From contig JAHEEY010000247.1 of NCBI GenBank assembly GCA_024640485.1, positions 1 through 7,034 on the forward strand: a stretch of 7,034 nucleotides of DNA, in the 5' to 3' direction. The notes below the pieces were generated by a model. That model saw only the letters and a list, made by a program, of their open reading frames with translations, searched no databases and was not told the DNA's origin. Source of the DNA: Chloroflexota bacterium (GTDB lineage Bacteria > Chloroflexota > Anaerolineae > Promineifilales > Promineifilaceae). This document shows, piece by piece, positions 1-6,636 of this stretch. Within the stretch, counting starts at the first letter, position 1; each line of letters opens with the position of its first letter. A program made the translations under genes and the position numbers.

Positions 1-1551
1 GCGACACTGGCTACCTTGTTGGGAATGGAACCGGCAGCGATCAGCGCCTGCCGGGTCCTGGAGCTGGGGTGTGCCAGCGGCGGCAACCTGATCCCGATGG
101 CGTACGGACTGCCCGGCAGCCAATTTCTGGGCATCGATTTCTCCGCGGCCCAGATTACCGCCGGGCAGAAGAACATCGACGGGTTGGGGTTGAGCAATAT
201 CGAACTGCGGCAGGCCGACATCCTGGCACTGCCAGCCGATCTTGGCGAGTTTGATTACATCATCGCCCACGGAGTCTACTCCTGGGTGCCGCCGGCCGTG
301 CGTGATCAGCTGCTGGCCATCTGCCGGGAAAGCCTGTCGGCCGACGGCATCGCCTACATCAGCTACAACACCCTGCCTGGCTGGCACATGCTGGGGGCGC
401 TGCGGAATATGATGCTGTTCCACAGCCGGAAAACGTCGGACCCCGTGGAGCGGGTGGCCCAATCAAGAGAGCTGCTGGATTTCTTGACAGAAGCAGTCCC
501 TGCCGGTGAAGACCCATACGGCACCTTTCTGCAGGCGTACGGCAGCATGATCAAGGCGTACAGCAGCTTTGTCACCCAGGAACGAGAGCATGAGCACAGC
601 GGCCACGAGCTGCTGCTCCACGACGAGCTGGAAGCGGTTAACGATCCGGTCTATTTCCACGAGTTCGCCAGCCATGCCGCTGAATACGGGCTGCAGTACC
701 TGGTGGAAGCGGATTTCGCCAGGGTGGTGCCCACCAACTTCCCGCCGCCGGTGGCTCAGCAGCTGATGAAGATGAGCAGCGACATCATCGAGGTAGAGCA
801 GTATATGGATTTCCTGCGCAACCGCACCTTGCGGCAGACGCTGCTCTGCCACCAAGATGTCGACATCCAGCGCGCGCTTCGCCCTGATCCCGACAAACTG
901 TCCTCCTTTTTCATCGCCACCTACGCCCAGCCAGCGACGGCGGGGTTCGACCTCTACGATAACAGCGTGGTTAAATTCCGGGGGCCTGATGGATCGGTGC
1001 TGGCAATCGACCACCCGGTCTCCAAAGTGGCGATGCTGTACCTGGCCCAGGTCTCGCCTCAGGCAGTCCCTTTCACGGACCTATTCCAATTCGCCTGCAG
1101 CCAGGTATACCAATCGGAGCCGCCAGCGGAGATCCTGACTCGTGACGCCATAGCGCTGTCAGCCAACATCATGAGAGCGTACAGCTACAGCACCCGGCTG
1201 GTGGAGCTCCATCTCCATGCCCCGCGCTTCGCCCTCGAGGGCGGGCAGCACCCCATCGCCAGCCGGCTGGCCCGGCAGCAGGCGGCAGCTGGGGCCACGA
1301 AGGTGGCCAATCTGCGCCACGAACGGGTCAAGCTGGACCCAGTCAGCCAACATCTGCTGCCCTACCTGGACGGGCATCACGATCGGGAGCAGTTGTTGGG
1401 GATCCTGACTGGCCTGGTCAATGACGGCCAAATCAAGCTGTCTGATGTGGAAGAGACTACAATCGATCCGGACGACATGGCCCAGATCTTGGCCAAAGAG
1501 CTCGGCCTAAACATAGGGTGGCTGGGCCGGGCCGCTCTACTGGAAGCTTAA
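1..1551 (+). CDS. SAM-dependent methyltransferase with MethyTransf_Reg domain (PF10119), 5'-truncated by window edge
   Basis: This protein probably transfers a methyl group from S-adenosylmethionine; the substrate is unknown. The frame is open from base 1 (516 visible residues). Its first residues, ATLATLLGMEP, match the segment that in this family follows a short N-terminal stretch, so the true start lies before the window and the TTG at 16 is not it. The Rossmann methyltransferase domain shows motif I VLELGCASGG (visible residues 19-28), the acidic ribose-binding GIDFS (44-48), an Asp in QADIL (71-75), HGVYSWVP (90-97) and YNTLPGW (122-128). A middle region with HDELEAVNDPVYFHEF near 207-222 fits the MethyTransf_Reg domain. 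The C-terminal third, with a conserved DHPVSK segment near 337, fits the winged-helix-like end of these proteins. Family knowledge: Rickettsia PKMT1/PKMT2 outer-membrane-protein lysine methyltransferases share this architecture, but a protein substrate here is only inference. There is no sign of a signal peptide or membrane segment in the visible part. It ends with TAA about 100 bases before an ABC gene with its own likely promoter, so it is probably a separate transcription unit. Confidence 0.9.
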   Translation, partial: ATLATLLGMEPAAISACRVLELGCASGGNLIPMAYGLPGSQFLGIDFSAAQITAGQKNIDGLGLSNIELRQADILALPADLGEFDYIIAHGVYSWVPPAVRDQLLAICRESLSADGIAYISYNTLPGWHMLGALRNMMLFHSRKTSDPVERVAQSRELLDFLTEAVPAGEDPYGTFLQAYGSMIKAYSSFVTQEREHEHSGHELLLHDELEAVNDPVYFHEFASHAAEYGLQYLVEADFARVVPTNFPPPVAQQLMKMSSDIIEVEQYMDFLRNRTLRQTLLCHQDVDIQRALRPDPDKLSSFFIATYAQPATAGFDLYDNSVVKFRGPDGSVLAIDHPVSKVAMLYLAQVSPQAVPFTDLFQFACSQVYQSEPPAEILTRDAIALSANIMRAYSYSTRLVELHLHAPRFALEGGQHPIASRLARQQAAAGATKVANLRHERVKLDPVSQHLLPYLDGHHDREQLLGILTGLVNDGQIKLSDVEETTIDPDDMAQILAKELGLNIGWLGRAALLEA

Positions 1552-1574
1552 CCCATTCGCACTGTCCGTTGAGG

Positions 1575-1580
1575 TATAAT
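1575..1580 (+). promoter_or_regulatory. Candidate -10 box (TATAAT) for the export operon
   Basis: An exact TATAAT lies in the gap after the methyltransferase stop and 74 bases before the chosen TTG start of the ABC gene. It would place the transcription start near 1586-1588 and give a leader of about 68 bases. No good -35 hexamer is visible 16-18 bases upstream, and there is no extended TGn motif, so the call rests on the perfect -10 and its location. The same bases can be read differently, as GAGG followed four bases later by an ATG (1579). Confidence 0.5.
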
Positions 1581-1585
1581 GGTGA

Positions 1586-1629
1586 ATCGCTTTGCCGCAC
1601 ATCGGCCAGGCACAAGCCTGGTTTGCGAT
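1586..1629 (+). other. Leader hairpin upstream of the first ABC gene
   Basis: CCAGGC (1606-1611) and GCCTGG (1616-1621) form a perfect 6-bp GC-rich stem with an ACAA loop, extendable by two G-U pairs (1604-1605 with 1622-1623) and followed by TTT. An outer ATCGC/GCGAT pairing (1586-1590 with 1625-1629) could enclose it. It falls inside the predicted 5' leader, just before the ribosome binding site. It could be a weak terminator for the methyltransferase gene, an attenuator or mRNA-stabilising hairpin for the operon, or chance. The U-run is too short for a confident terminator. Confidence 0.35.
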
Positions 1630-1641
1630 CTACCTGTTCCC

Positions 1642-1649
1642 GGAAGGTG
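1642..1649 (+). promoter_or_regulatory. Ribosome binding site deciding the TTG start at 1655
   Basis: GGAAGGTG, with an AGGTG core complementary to the 16S 3' end, sits 5 bases before TTG at 1655. No comparable site precedes the earlier in-frame TTG at 1592, which would add 21 residues unlike the family's N-terminus. This makes 1655 the preferred start of the ABC gene. Confidence 0.7.
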
Positions 1650-1654
1650 TCCTA

Positions 1655-3409
1655 TTGAGTAAGAAAGAGTTCCGACTTGAGAATGAATATCAATACAACC
1701 GGACCGGACCGGTGCGCTGGATCCTCTCGCACCTGATCCGGTACCCGCTGCTGCCGCTGGTCGTGATCCTCTCGGCAGTGATCAACAATGTGGCAGCCAG
1801 CCAGATCCAGGTGTTTATCGGCCGGACCTTTGACCTAATCACCTTGTCTCAATGGGAGACGGCGGCGCTGCTGGCGCTGGCGGTAGGCGTATTCGCATCC
1901 GCTGCGGGTCAGGGGTTCACCGGGCTGATCCGCAACTTCTCGGTTGAATTCATCGCCCAGCGGGTGGAACGGGATTCCCGCGACGAGCTGTACATCAGCC
2001 TGTTGGGCAAGAGCCAGACCTTCCACAACAAACAGCGCATCGGCGACATTATGGCCCGGGCGACCAATGATGTGCGCACCTTGAACATTATGTTTAGTCC
2101 CGGATTGATGCTGATCACCGACAGTGTGATGGCGGTGATCGTTCCGGTGCTCATGATCGGTCAAATCAACGTTAAACTGCTGATGCTGCCGGGAATCTTT
2201 CTCATCGGGCTGTTCATCACCGTCTGGGGGTATGCCCACAAGCTGAACCCGGTGAGTATCGCCCTGAGGGATCAGTTCGGCGAGATGAACGCCGGCCTGG
2301 CGGAAGCGATCAGCGGCATCGAGGTGGTCAAGGGGAGCGCCCAAGAAGGGCAGGAGCTGGAGAAATTCAGCAGCAGCGCCAGCCTTTACCGGGACCATTT
2401 CATTGAGCAGGGGATCATTCAAGCCCGCTACCTGCCGCTGCTGGTGTTCAGCATCAGCCGGGCAGTCGGTTTCCTCCACGCCCTTTGGCTTTGGCGAGCC
2501 GGGGAGATCAGTCTGGGGGCGGTAGTTACCTTTATGGGGCTGTTCGGCATCCTCCGTTTCCCCACGTTTATCTCCATCTTCTCCTTTAATCTGGTGCAGC
2601 TGGGCATCGCCAGCGCCCGCCGCATCCTGGAAACGGTCAACACGGAATCAGAGATGGATGAGAACGAGGCCGGGGCGTCCCAGCCGATTCAAGGCGAAGT
2701 CCAATTCGAGCAGGTCAGCTTCGGCTACAACGGCAGCGAGGTGTTGAAAGATATCAGCTTTACCGCCAAGCCTGGGGAAACGGTGGCTATCGTGGGCCAA
2801 ACCGGATCCGGCAAGACCACCTTGACCCGGCTGATCAACCGGATTTTTGACGCCGACCAAGGGCAGGTGATGGTAGACGGCGTCAATGTGCGCGAGTGGA
2901 GCCTGGAATCCCTACGTTCCCAGATTTCCACCATCGAACAGGATATCTTCCTCTTCTCCCGCACGTTGGCCGAGAATATCGCCTTCGGCTGTGCCGACGC
3001 CACCCAGGAGGAGATCGAGCAGGCCGCTAAGGAGGCCCAGGCGCATGAGTTCATCATGAGCTTTACCGATGGCTACCAGACCGAAGTCGGCGAACGAGGG
3101 GTGACCTTATCGGGCGGGCAGCGGCAGCGGATCGCCATCGCCCGCGCTTTTCTGACCAACCCGCGCATCTTGATCCTGGATGACAGTACCAGCGCCATCG
3201 ACAGCGCCACCGAGGACCAGATCCAGCAGGCGATGCGGCGCATCAGCAGCCAGCGGACCACCTTCCTGATCACCCACCGGCTGAGCCAGATTCGTTGGGC
3301 CGACCGCATCCTGGTGCTGCGCCAGGGAGAGCTGGTCGACCAGGGCAACCATGAAGAGCTGCTGCTGCGCAGCGCACCTTACCAACGCATTTTCGCGCGA
3401 TACGACTGA
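1655..3409 (+). CDS. ABC exporter half-transporter A (TMD-NBD), degenerate Walker B subunit
   Basis: This is a type IV (MsbA-like) ABC exporter half of 584 residues, the usual length, acting in the cytoplasmic membrane. Six membrane segments are visible near residues 32-56, 68-92, 151-168, 175-194, 260-279 and 285-303. The ATPase domain follows: A-loop Tyr358, Walker A GQTGSGKT (381-388), Q-loop Gln429 in the unusual context TIEQD, intact signature LSGGQ (485-489), Walker B ILILD (505-509) and H-loop His541. The catalytic position after Walker B is Asp510 (codon 3182-3184, LDDSTSAID) rather than Glu. In known families this marks the degenerate-site member of a heterodimer (TM287, BmrC and LmrC type), and the partner is most likely the second ABC gene at 4712. 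The TTG start at 1655 is chosen for its ribosome binding site; an alternative TTG at 1592 has none. It is probably the first gene of a three-gene operon, with its stop 5 bases before the MFS gene. The substrate is not predictable; drug, lipid or peptide export are all possible. Confidence 0.93.
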   Translation: MSKKEFRLENEYQYNRTGPVRWILSHLIRYPLLPLVVILSAVINNVAASQIQVFIGRTFDLITLSQWETAALLALAVGVFASAAGQGFTGLIRNFSVEFIAQRVERDSRDELYISLLGKSQTFHNKQRIGDIMARATNDVRTLNIMFSPGLMLITDSVMAVIVPVLMIGQINVKLLMLPGIFLIGLFITVWGYAHKLNPVSIALRDQFGEMNAGLAEAISGIEVVKGSAQEGQELEKFSSSASLYRDHFIEQGIIQARYLPLLVFSISRAVGFLHALWLWRAGEISLGAVVTFMGLFGILRFPTFISIFSFNLVQLGIASARRILETVNTESEMDENEAGASQPIQGEVQFEQVSFGYNGSEVLKDISFTAKPGETVAIVGQTGSGKTTLTRLINRIFDADQGQVMVDGVNVREWSLESLRSQISTIEQDIFLFSRTLAENIAFGCADATQEEIEQAAKEAQAHEFIMSFTDGYQTEVGERGVTLSGGQRQRIAIARAFLTNPRILILDDSTSAIDSATEDQIQQAMRRISSQRTTFLITHRLSQIRWADRILVLRQGELVDQGNHEELLLRSAPYQRIFARYD

Positions 3410-3414
3410 CCCTT

Positions 3415-4698
3415 ATGAGCGATCGACCTCTCAGTCAGCCCATCCGGCGGGCGATCTCCCTCCGTTTCAACGGGCTCTGGCGGCAGCCGGAGTTCATGAA
3501 GCTGTGGGCCGGCCAAACCATCTCCGAGTTTGGCTCTGGCCTGGGCGCGCTGTCGCTGCTGGCGATCCTGGTGTTGGACGCCTCGCCAGCCCAGATGGGA
3601 TTGCTGGAGACGCTGCGGGCCGTGCCGGCACTTGTCTTTGGCCTGTTCGCCGGCGCCTGGATCGACCGGGTTCGCCGGCTGCCGATCTTGATCAGCAGCG
3701 ACTTAGGGCGAGGGGCCATCCTGACTGTCGTGGCGGTCGTCGCCCTGGCAGGGGTGCTGCGGATAGAGATGCTCTACCTGGCCGCTTTCCTATTAGGCAG
3801 CCTGACCCTTCTCTTTACCGTGGCCTATCCCTCCTTCCTGCCCAGCCTGGTGACCCGGTCCGAATTATTGGAGGCCAACGGCAAGCTGGGCGTCAGCGAT
3901 TCCCTGGCGGAGATCAGCGCTCCCGGCCTGGGCGGACTGCTGGTGCAGATCTTCTCCGCCCCTATCGCCATGCTGATCGATGCTGTCACTTTCCTGATAT
4001 CAGCCCTGTTCCTGGGCCGCATCCGGGCAGTTGAACCGGAACCGGTCGAATCGGCGCAGAGCATCAAGCAAGATATTAAACAGGGGTTGGGATTTTTGGG
4101 GCGCCACCGGCTGCTGCGGCCTCTGGCGCTCAGCGCCGGCAGCCGGGCATTCTTCGGCGGTTTCTTCGCCGCTTTATACAGCTTATTCGTCATCCGGGAG
4201 CTGGACTTGAGCCCGGCAATCCTGGGGCTGCTCATCGGCAGCGGCGGTATCGGCGCCCTGGCCGGCGCCTTGCGGGTGGGAGGGATCACTGCGCGGCTGG
4301 GGATGGGGCGTACCCTGACCCTCTCGCTGTTCATCTCCGGGCTGTTGGCCCTCCTGATCCCGCTGGCTGGCAGCCGGCCGGCCATCGCGTTTCCCCTGCT
4401 GCTGGTGGGCCAACTGGTAGGTGATTTCGCGCTGACCATTTACTTCATCACCGGCGTCAGCCTGCGCCAGCTGGCCACGCCGCCGCAGCTGCTGGGCCGG
4501 GTCAACGCCAGCTTCGAATTTCTGGTAGGCGGCGCCGGCACTCTGGGTATCCTGGCTGGCGGCGTTATCGGACAACAGGCCGGCATTCGCCCGGCGGTAG
4601 CCGTGGCTGCCGTAGGCGGAATCCTGGCTTCTCTCTGGCTGTTCTTTTCGCCGATTCGTGATCTGGGCCATCAAGATGTGGCCGATCCCCACGCATGA
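3415..4698 (+). CDS. MFS efflux permease (MFS_3 / macrolide-efflux-like)
   Basis: This is a predicted 12-helix proton-driven exporter of 427 residues in the cytoplasmic membrane. The loop between helices 2 and 3 carries a motif A-like GAWIDRVRRLPILIS (80-94). The segment LPSLVTRSELLEANGKLGVS (142-161), followed by a helix starting AEISAPGLGGLLV, is typical of the PF05977/MefA-like branch of the superfamily. A charged central loop around 205-235 (EPEPVESAQSIKQD) separates the two six-helix halves, and a second-half counterpart PPQLLGRVNASFEFLVG begins near 356. The ATG at 3415 lies only 5 bases after the preceding ABC stop and has no visible Shine-Dalgarno sequence, which suggests translational coupling to that gene. 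The next ABC gene starts 13 bases after its stop. Export of a small molecule is inferred from the family; the substrate is unknown. Its place between two ABC partner subunits is unusual and suggests a shared export task or a later insertion without transposon traces. Confidence 0.9.
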   Translation: MSDRPLSQPIRRAISLRFNGLWRQPEFMKLWAGQTISEFGSGLGALSLLAILVLDASPAQMGLLETLRAVPALVFGLFAGAWIDRVRRLPILISSDLGRGAILTVVAVVALAGVLRIEMLYLAAFLLGSLTLLFTVAYPSFLPSLVTRSELLEANGKLGVSDSLAEISAPGLGGLLVQIFSAPIAMLIDAVTFLISALFLGRIRAVEPEPVESAQSIKQDIKQGLGFLGRHRLLRPLALSAGSRAFFGGFFAALYSLFVIRELDLSPAILGLLIGSGGIGALAGALRVGGITARLGMGRTLTLSLFISGLLALLIPLAGSRPAIAFPLLLVGQLVGDFALTIYFITGVSLRQLATPPQLLGRVNASFEFLVGGAGTLGILAGGVIGQQAGIRPAVAVAAVGGILASLWLFFSPIRDLGHQDVADPHA

Positions 4699-4700
4699 AC

Positions 4701-4705
4701 GAGGA
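4701..4705 (+). promoter_or_regulatory. Ribosome binding site for the second ABC gene
   Basis: GAGGA lies 6 bases before the ATG at 4712 and decides that start. The earlier in-frame GTG at 4658 would overlap the MFS gene by about 40 bases and add 18 residues with no family likeness. Confidence 0.65.
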
Positions 4706-4711
4706 ACGATT

Positions 4712-6556
4712 ATGGGTTTCATTTTAGATGGACTAGACACCGAGGATTTTGATCGCCAATACGGCGACAAGGTGCTGCTGAAACGGATCATCGACTACTT
4801 CCGCCCCTACGGAAAGCGGATGGCGGTGGTGGGCGGCATGATCGCCCTCAACTCGCTGGCTGATACCGCCGGCCCCATTCTGATCGCCAGGGCGATCGAT
4901 CTGATTGGCCAAGAGCCCACTACCCGGCTGATGCTGATGCTGACCGGCGGCATCCTGCTGCTGGGCGCTTCCGCCTGGCTGTTCAACTACATTCGCCAAT
5001 ATTTTTCCGCCTATGTGGTGGGTAATGTGGTGCTGAAGCTGCGCCAGGACGTTTTCGAGGCCACTATCAAGCATGACCTCTCTTTCTATGACGAGCACCC
5101 CTCGGGAAAAGTGGTCAGCCGGGTCACTTCCGATACCCAGGATTTCGCCGATGTGGTCACCCTGACCATCAACCTGCTCAGCCAGCTCTTGCTGGTGATA
5201 CTGCTGTCCGCCTGGCTGATGACTATCAACTTCTGGCTGACGATCGTGATGATCGGCATGACCCCGGCAGCGGTGGGCATCGCCCTCAGCTTCCGCCGCG
5301 TGGCCCGCAAAGTGACCCGGCGCGCCCGCCGGGTGACCGCCAAGATCAACGCCCAGATCCAGGAATCGGTCAGCGGCATCACCGTGGCCAAAAGCTTCCG
5401 GCAGGAGCACGCCATCTACCAGACCTTTGACGAAAACAACCGGCAGGGGTACCAAGTGGGGGTGCGCCGAGGTCTCACCCTTATGTCAATCTGGCCTATC
5501 ATGGGGCTGGCTTCGGGGCTGGGGACGGCGCTGCTGGTTTACGTCGGCGGCCTGGCCACCCGGCCGGACACCTTTTGGTCCCAGCTGAGCACCGGGGTCA
5601 GCCCGGGGAACTGGTACCTGTTCATGCAGGCGGTCGGCTTCTACTGGTGGCCGATGATGAATATCGCCTCTTTCTGGAGCCAATTCCAGGACGGGTTGTC
5701 GGCGTCGGAGCGGGCTTTCGCCCTGATCGATGCCGACCCCAAGGTGATCCAGACTGCCAGCGACCCCATCGACCAGATCCAGGGACGGATCCAGTTCCAG
5801 CAGGTGGCCTTCAGCTACAACGATGACGAGACGGTGCTGCCGGAATTCAACCTGGACATCCAGGCCCGGGAGACGGTGGCGCTGGTGGGGCATACCGGCG
5901 CCGGCAAGAGCTCCATCGCCCGGCTGATCACCCGTTTCTACGAGTTCCAGTCGGGCCAGATCCTGGTGGACGGCCGGGATATCCGCAGCCTGGATTTAGG
6001 GGCATACCGGCAGCAGATCGGGCTGGTACCCCAGGAGCCGTTCCTCTTCTCCGGCACGGTGCGGGAGAACATCCGCTACAGCCGGCCGGGAGCGACTGAC
6101 GAAGAGGTAGCGGCGGCGGCGGCCCATATCAGCGACGGCGACTGGGTCCATGACCTGCCGGCGGGGTTGGATACCGATGCCGGCGAGCGCGGGGGGAGCC
6201 TCTCCATGGGGCAGCGGCAGCTGGTGGCCCTGGCCCGGGTGCTGCTCAAAGACCCGGCCATCTTCATTTTGGACGAGGCCACCGCCAGCGTGGACCCGTT
6301 CACCGAGACCCAGATCCAGGAAGGGCTGGACACCTTGATGCAGAGCCGGACGGCGATCGTCATCGCCCACCGTCTCTCCACGGTGAAACACGCCGACCGG
6401 ATCATCGTGATGCGCAGCGGCCGGATCATCGAAGAAGGGACCCACGACAGCTTGATGGCCCAGGGCGGCCATTATGCCGAGCTGTACAACACTTACTTCC
6501 GGCACCAGTCGCTGGAGTACATCGACGGCAAGGCGTGGGAGCAGGGGAAGGCGTAA
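4712..6556 (+). CDS. ABC exporter half-transporter B (TMD-NBD), catalytic Walker B subunit
   Basis: This is the probable partner of half-transporter A; it has 614 residues. Six membrane segments are visible near residues 36-62, 73-94, 147-170, 173-193, 255-282 and 301-322. The loop between the last two (about 283-301, rich in Ser, Thr, Gly and Trp) is somewhat longer than usual. The ATPase domain has A-loop Tyr369, Walker A GHTGAGKS (393-400), Q-loop Gln441 (VPQEPFLFSGT), Walker B IFILD (517-521) with catalytic Glu522 (LDEATASVD) and H-loop His553. Its signature is LSMGQ (497-501), with Met499 (codon 6206-6208) replacing the first Gly of LSGGQ. It thus supplies the intact catalytic Glu and the degenerate signature, complementary to subunit A, as TM288, BmrD and LmrD do. 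A homodimer would carry two weakened signatures, so heterodimerisation is favoured. A run of five Ala (467-471, a short GCG repeat in the DNA) sits in the helical subdomain. It is the last gene of the presumed operon; the tail after FRHQSLEYI is a short charged extension. Confidence 0.93.
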   Translation: MGFILDGLDTEDFDRQYGDKVLLKRIIDYFRPYGKRMAVVGGMIALNSLADTAGPILIARAIDLIGQEPTTRLMLMLTGGILLLGASAWLFNYIRQYFSAYVVGNVVLKLRQDVFEATIKHDLSFYDEHPSGKVVSRVTSDTQDFADVVTLTINLLSQLLLVILLSAWLMTINFWLTIVMIGMTPAAVGIALSFRRVARKVTRRARRVTAKINAQIQESVSGITVAKSFRQEHAIYQTFDENNRQGYQVGVRRGLTLMSIWPIMGLASGLGTALLVYVGGLATRPDTFWSQLSTGVSPGNWYLFMQAVGFYWWPMMNIASFWSQFQDGLSASERAFALIDADPKVIQTASDPIDQIQGRIQFQQVAFSYNDDETVLPEFNLDIQARETVALVGHTGAGKSSIARLITRFYEFQSGQILVDGRDIRSLDLGAYRQQIGLVPQEPFLFSGTVRENIRYSRPGATDEEVAAAAAHISDGDWVHDLPAGLDTDAGERGGSLSMGQRQLVALARVLLKDPAIFILDEATASVDPFTETQIQEGLDTLMQSRTAIVIAHRLSTVKHADRIIVMRSGRIIEEGTHDSLMAQGGHYAELYNTYFRHQSLEYIDGKAWEQGKA

Positions 6557-6589
6557 ACGGCGAACAAGGACAGCCAGCCGCCCTAACAC

Positions 6590-6612
6590 GGGGATCGGCC
6601 TCACCGATTCCT
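6590..6612 (+). terminator. Candidate hairpin terminator after the export operon
   Basis: GGGGATCGG (6590-6598) pairs with CCGATTCCT (6604-6612) through a CCTCA loop, giving nine pairs, two of them G-U. It lies 33 bases after the last ABC stop and just ahead of the next gene's promoter. Only a weak T-rich stretch (CGTTTA) follows, so it is either an inefficient intrinsic terminator or an mRNA 3'-end stabiliser. Confidence 0.35.
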
Positions 6613-6624
6613 ATCGTTTAGATG

Positions 6625-6630
6625 TATCAT
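6625..6630 (+). promoter_or_regulatory. Candidate -10 box for a leaderless GNAT transcript
   Basis: TATCAT, one mismatch from TATAAT, ends 6 bases before the ATG at 6637. Normal spacing puts the transcription start at or within a base or two of that ATG. No convincing -35 hexamer is seen 16-18 bases upstream, and there is no Shine-Dalgarno sequence before the ATG, which agrees with leaderless translation. Confidence 0.45.
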
Positions 6631-6636
6631 ACCGGC

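Noticed and set aside
463..1014. 183-codon open frame on the - strand inside the methyltransferase gene
   Set aside because: It lies wholly antisense to a well-supported gene, its translation resembles no family I know, and long antisense frames are common in GC-rich coding DNA.
1592..1654. N-terminal extension of ABC subunit A from the TTG at 1592
   Set aside because: There is no ribosome binding site, it starts within about 5 bases of the predicted transcription start, and the added 21 residues do not resemble the family N-terminus.
1835..2479. 214-codon open frame on the - strand inside ABC subunit A
   Set aside because: It is rich in His, Gln and Asp, as expected from the complement of membrane-helix codons; no domain, and it conflicts with the ABC gene.
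3351..4034. 227-codon + strand frame overlapping the end of ABC subunit A and the start of the MFS gene
   Set aside because: It is out of frame with both genes, its composition is dominated by Arg, Pro, Ala and Gly, and no motifs are present; the MFS frame has clear family motifs over the same bases.
3825..4791. Two overlapping - strand open frames (3825-4439 and 4183-4791) antisense to the MFS gene
   Set aside because: Low-complexity Arg/Pro/Ser- or Gln/Gly-rich translations with no recognisable domain; artefacts of codon bias.
4733..5455. 240-codon open frame on the - strand inside ABC subunit B
   Set aside because: Its His/Gln/Gly/Asp-rich translation mirrors the hydrophobic helices on the + strand; there is no sign of an independent gene.
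6110..6123. GCG trinucleotide run in ABC subunit B
   Set aside because: It encodes only five Ala in a helical region of the ATPase domain; too short to suggest a repeat-based switch, and a three-base unit would not shift the frame.
5996..6604. 202-codon open frame on the - strand covering the ATPase domain of ABC subunit B
   Set aside because: It is antisense to conserved Walker and signature motifs and shows no domain or plausible start context.
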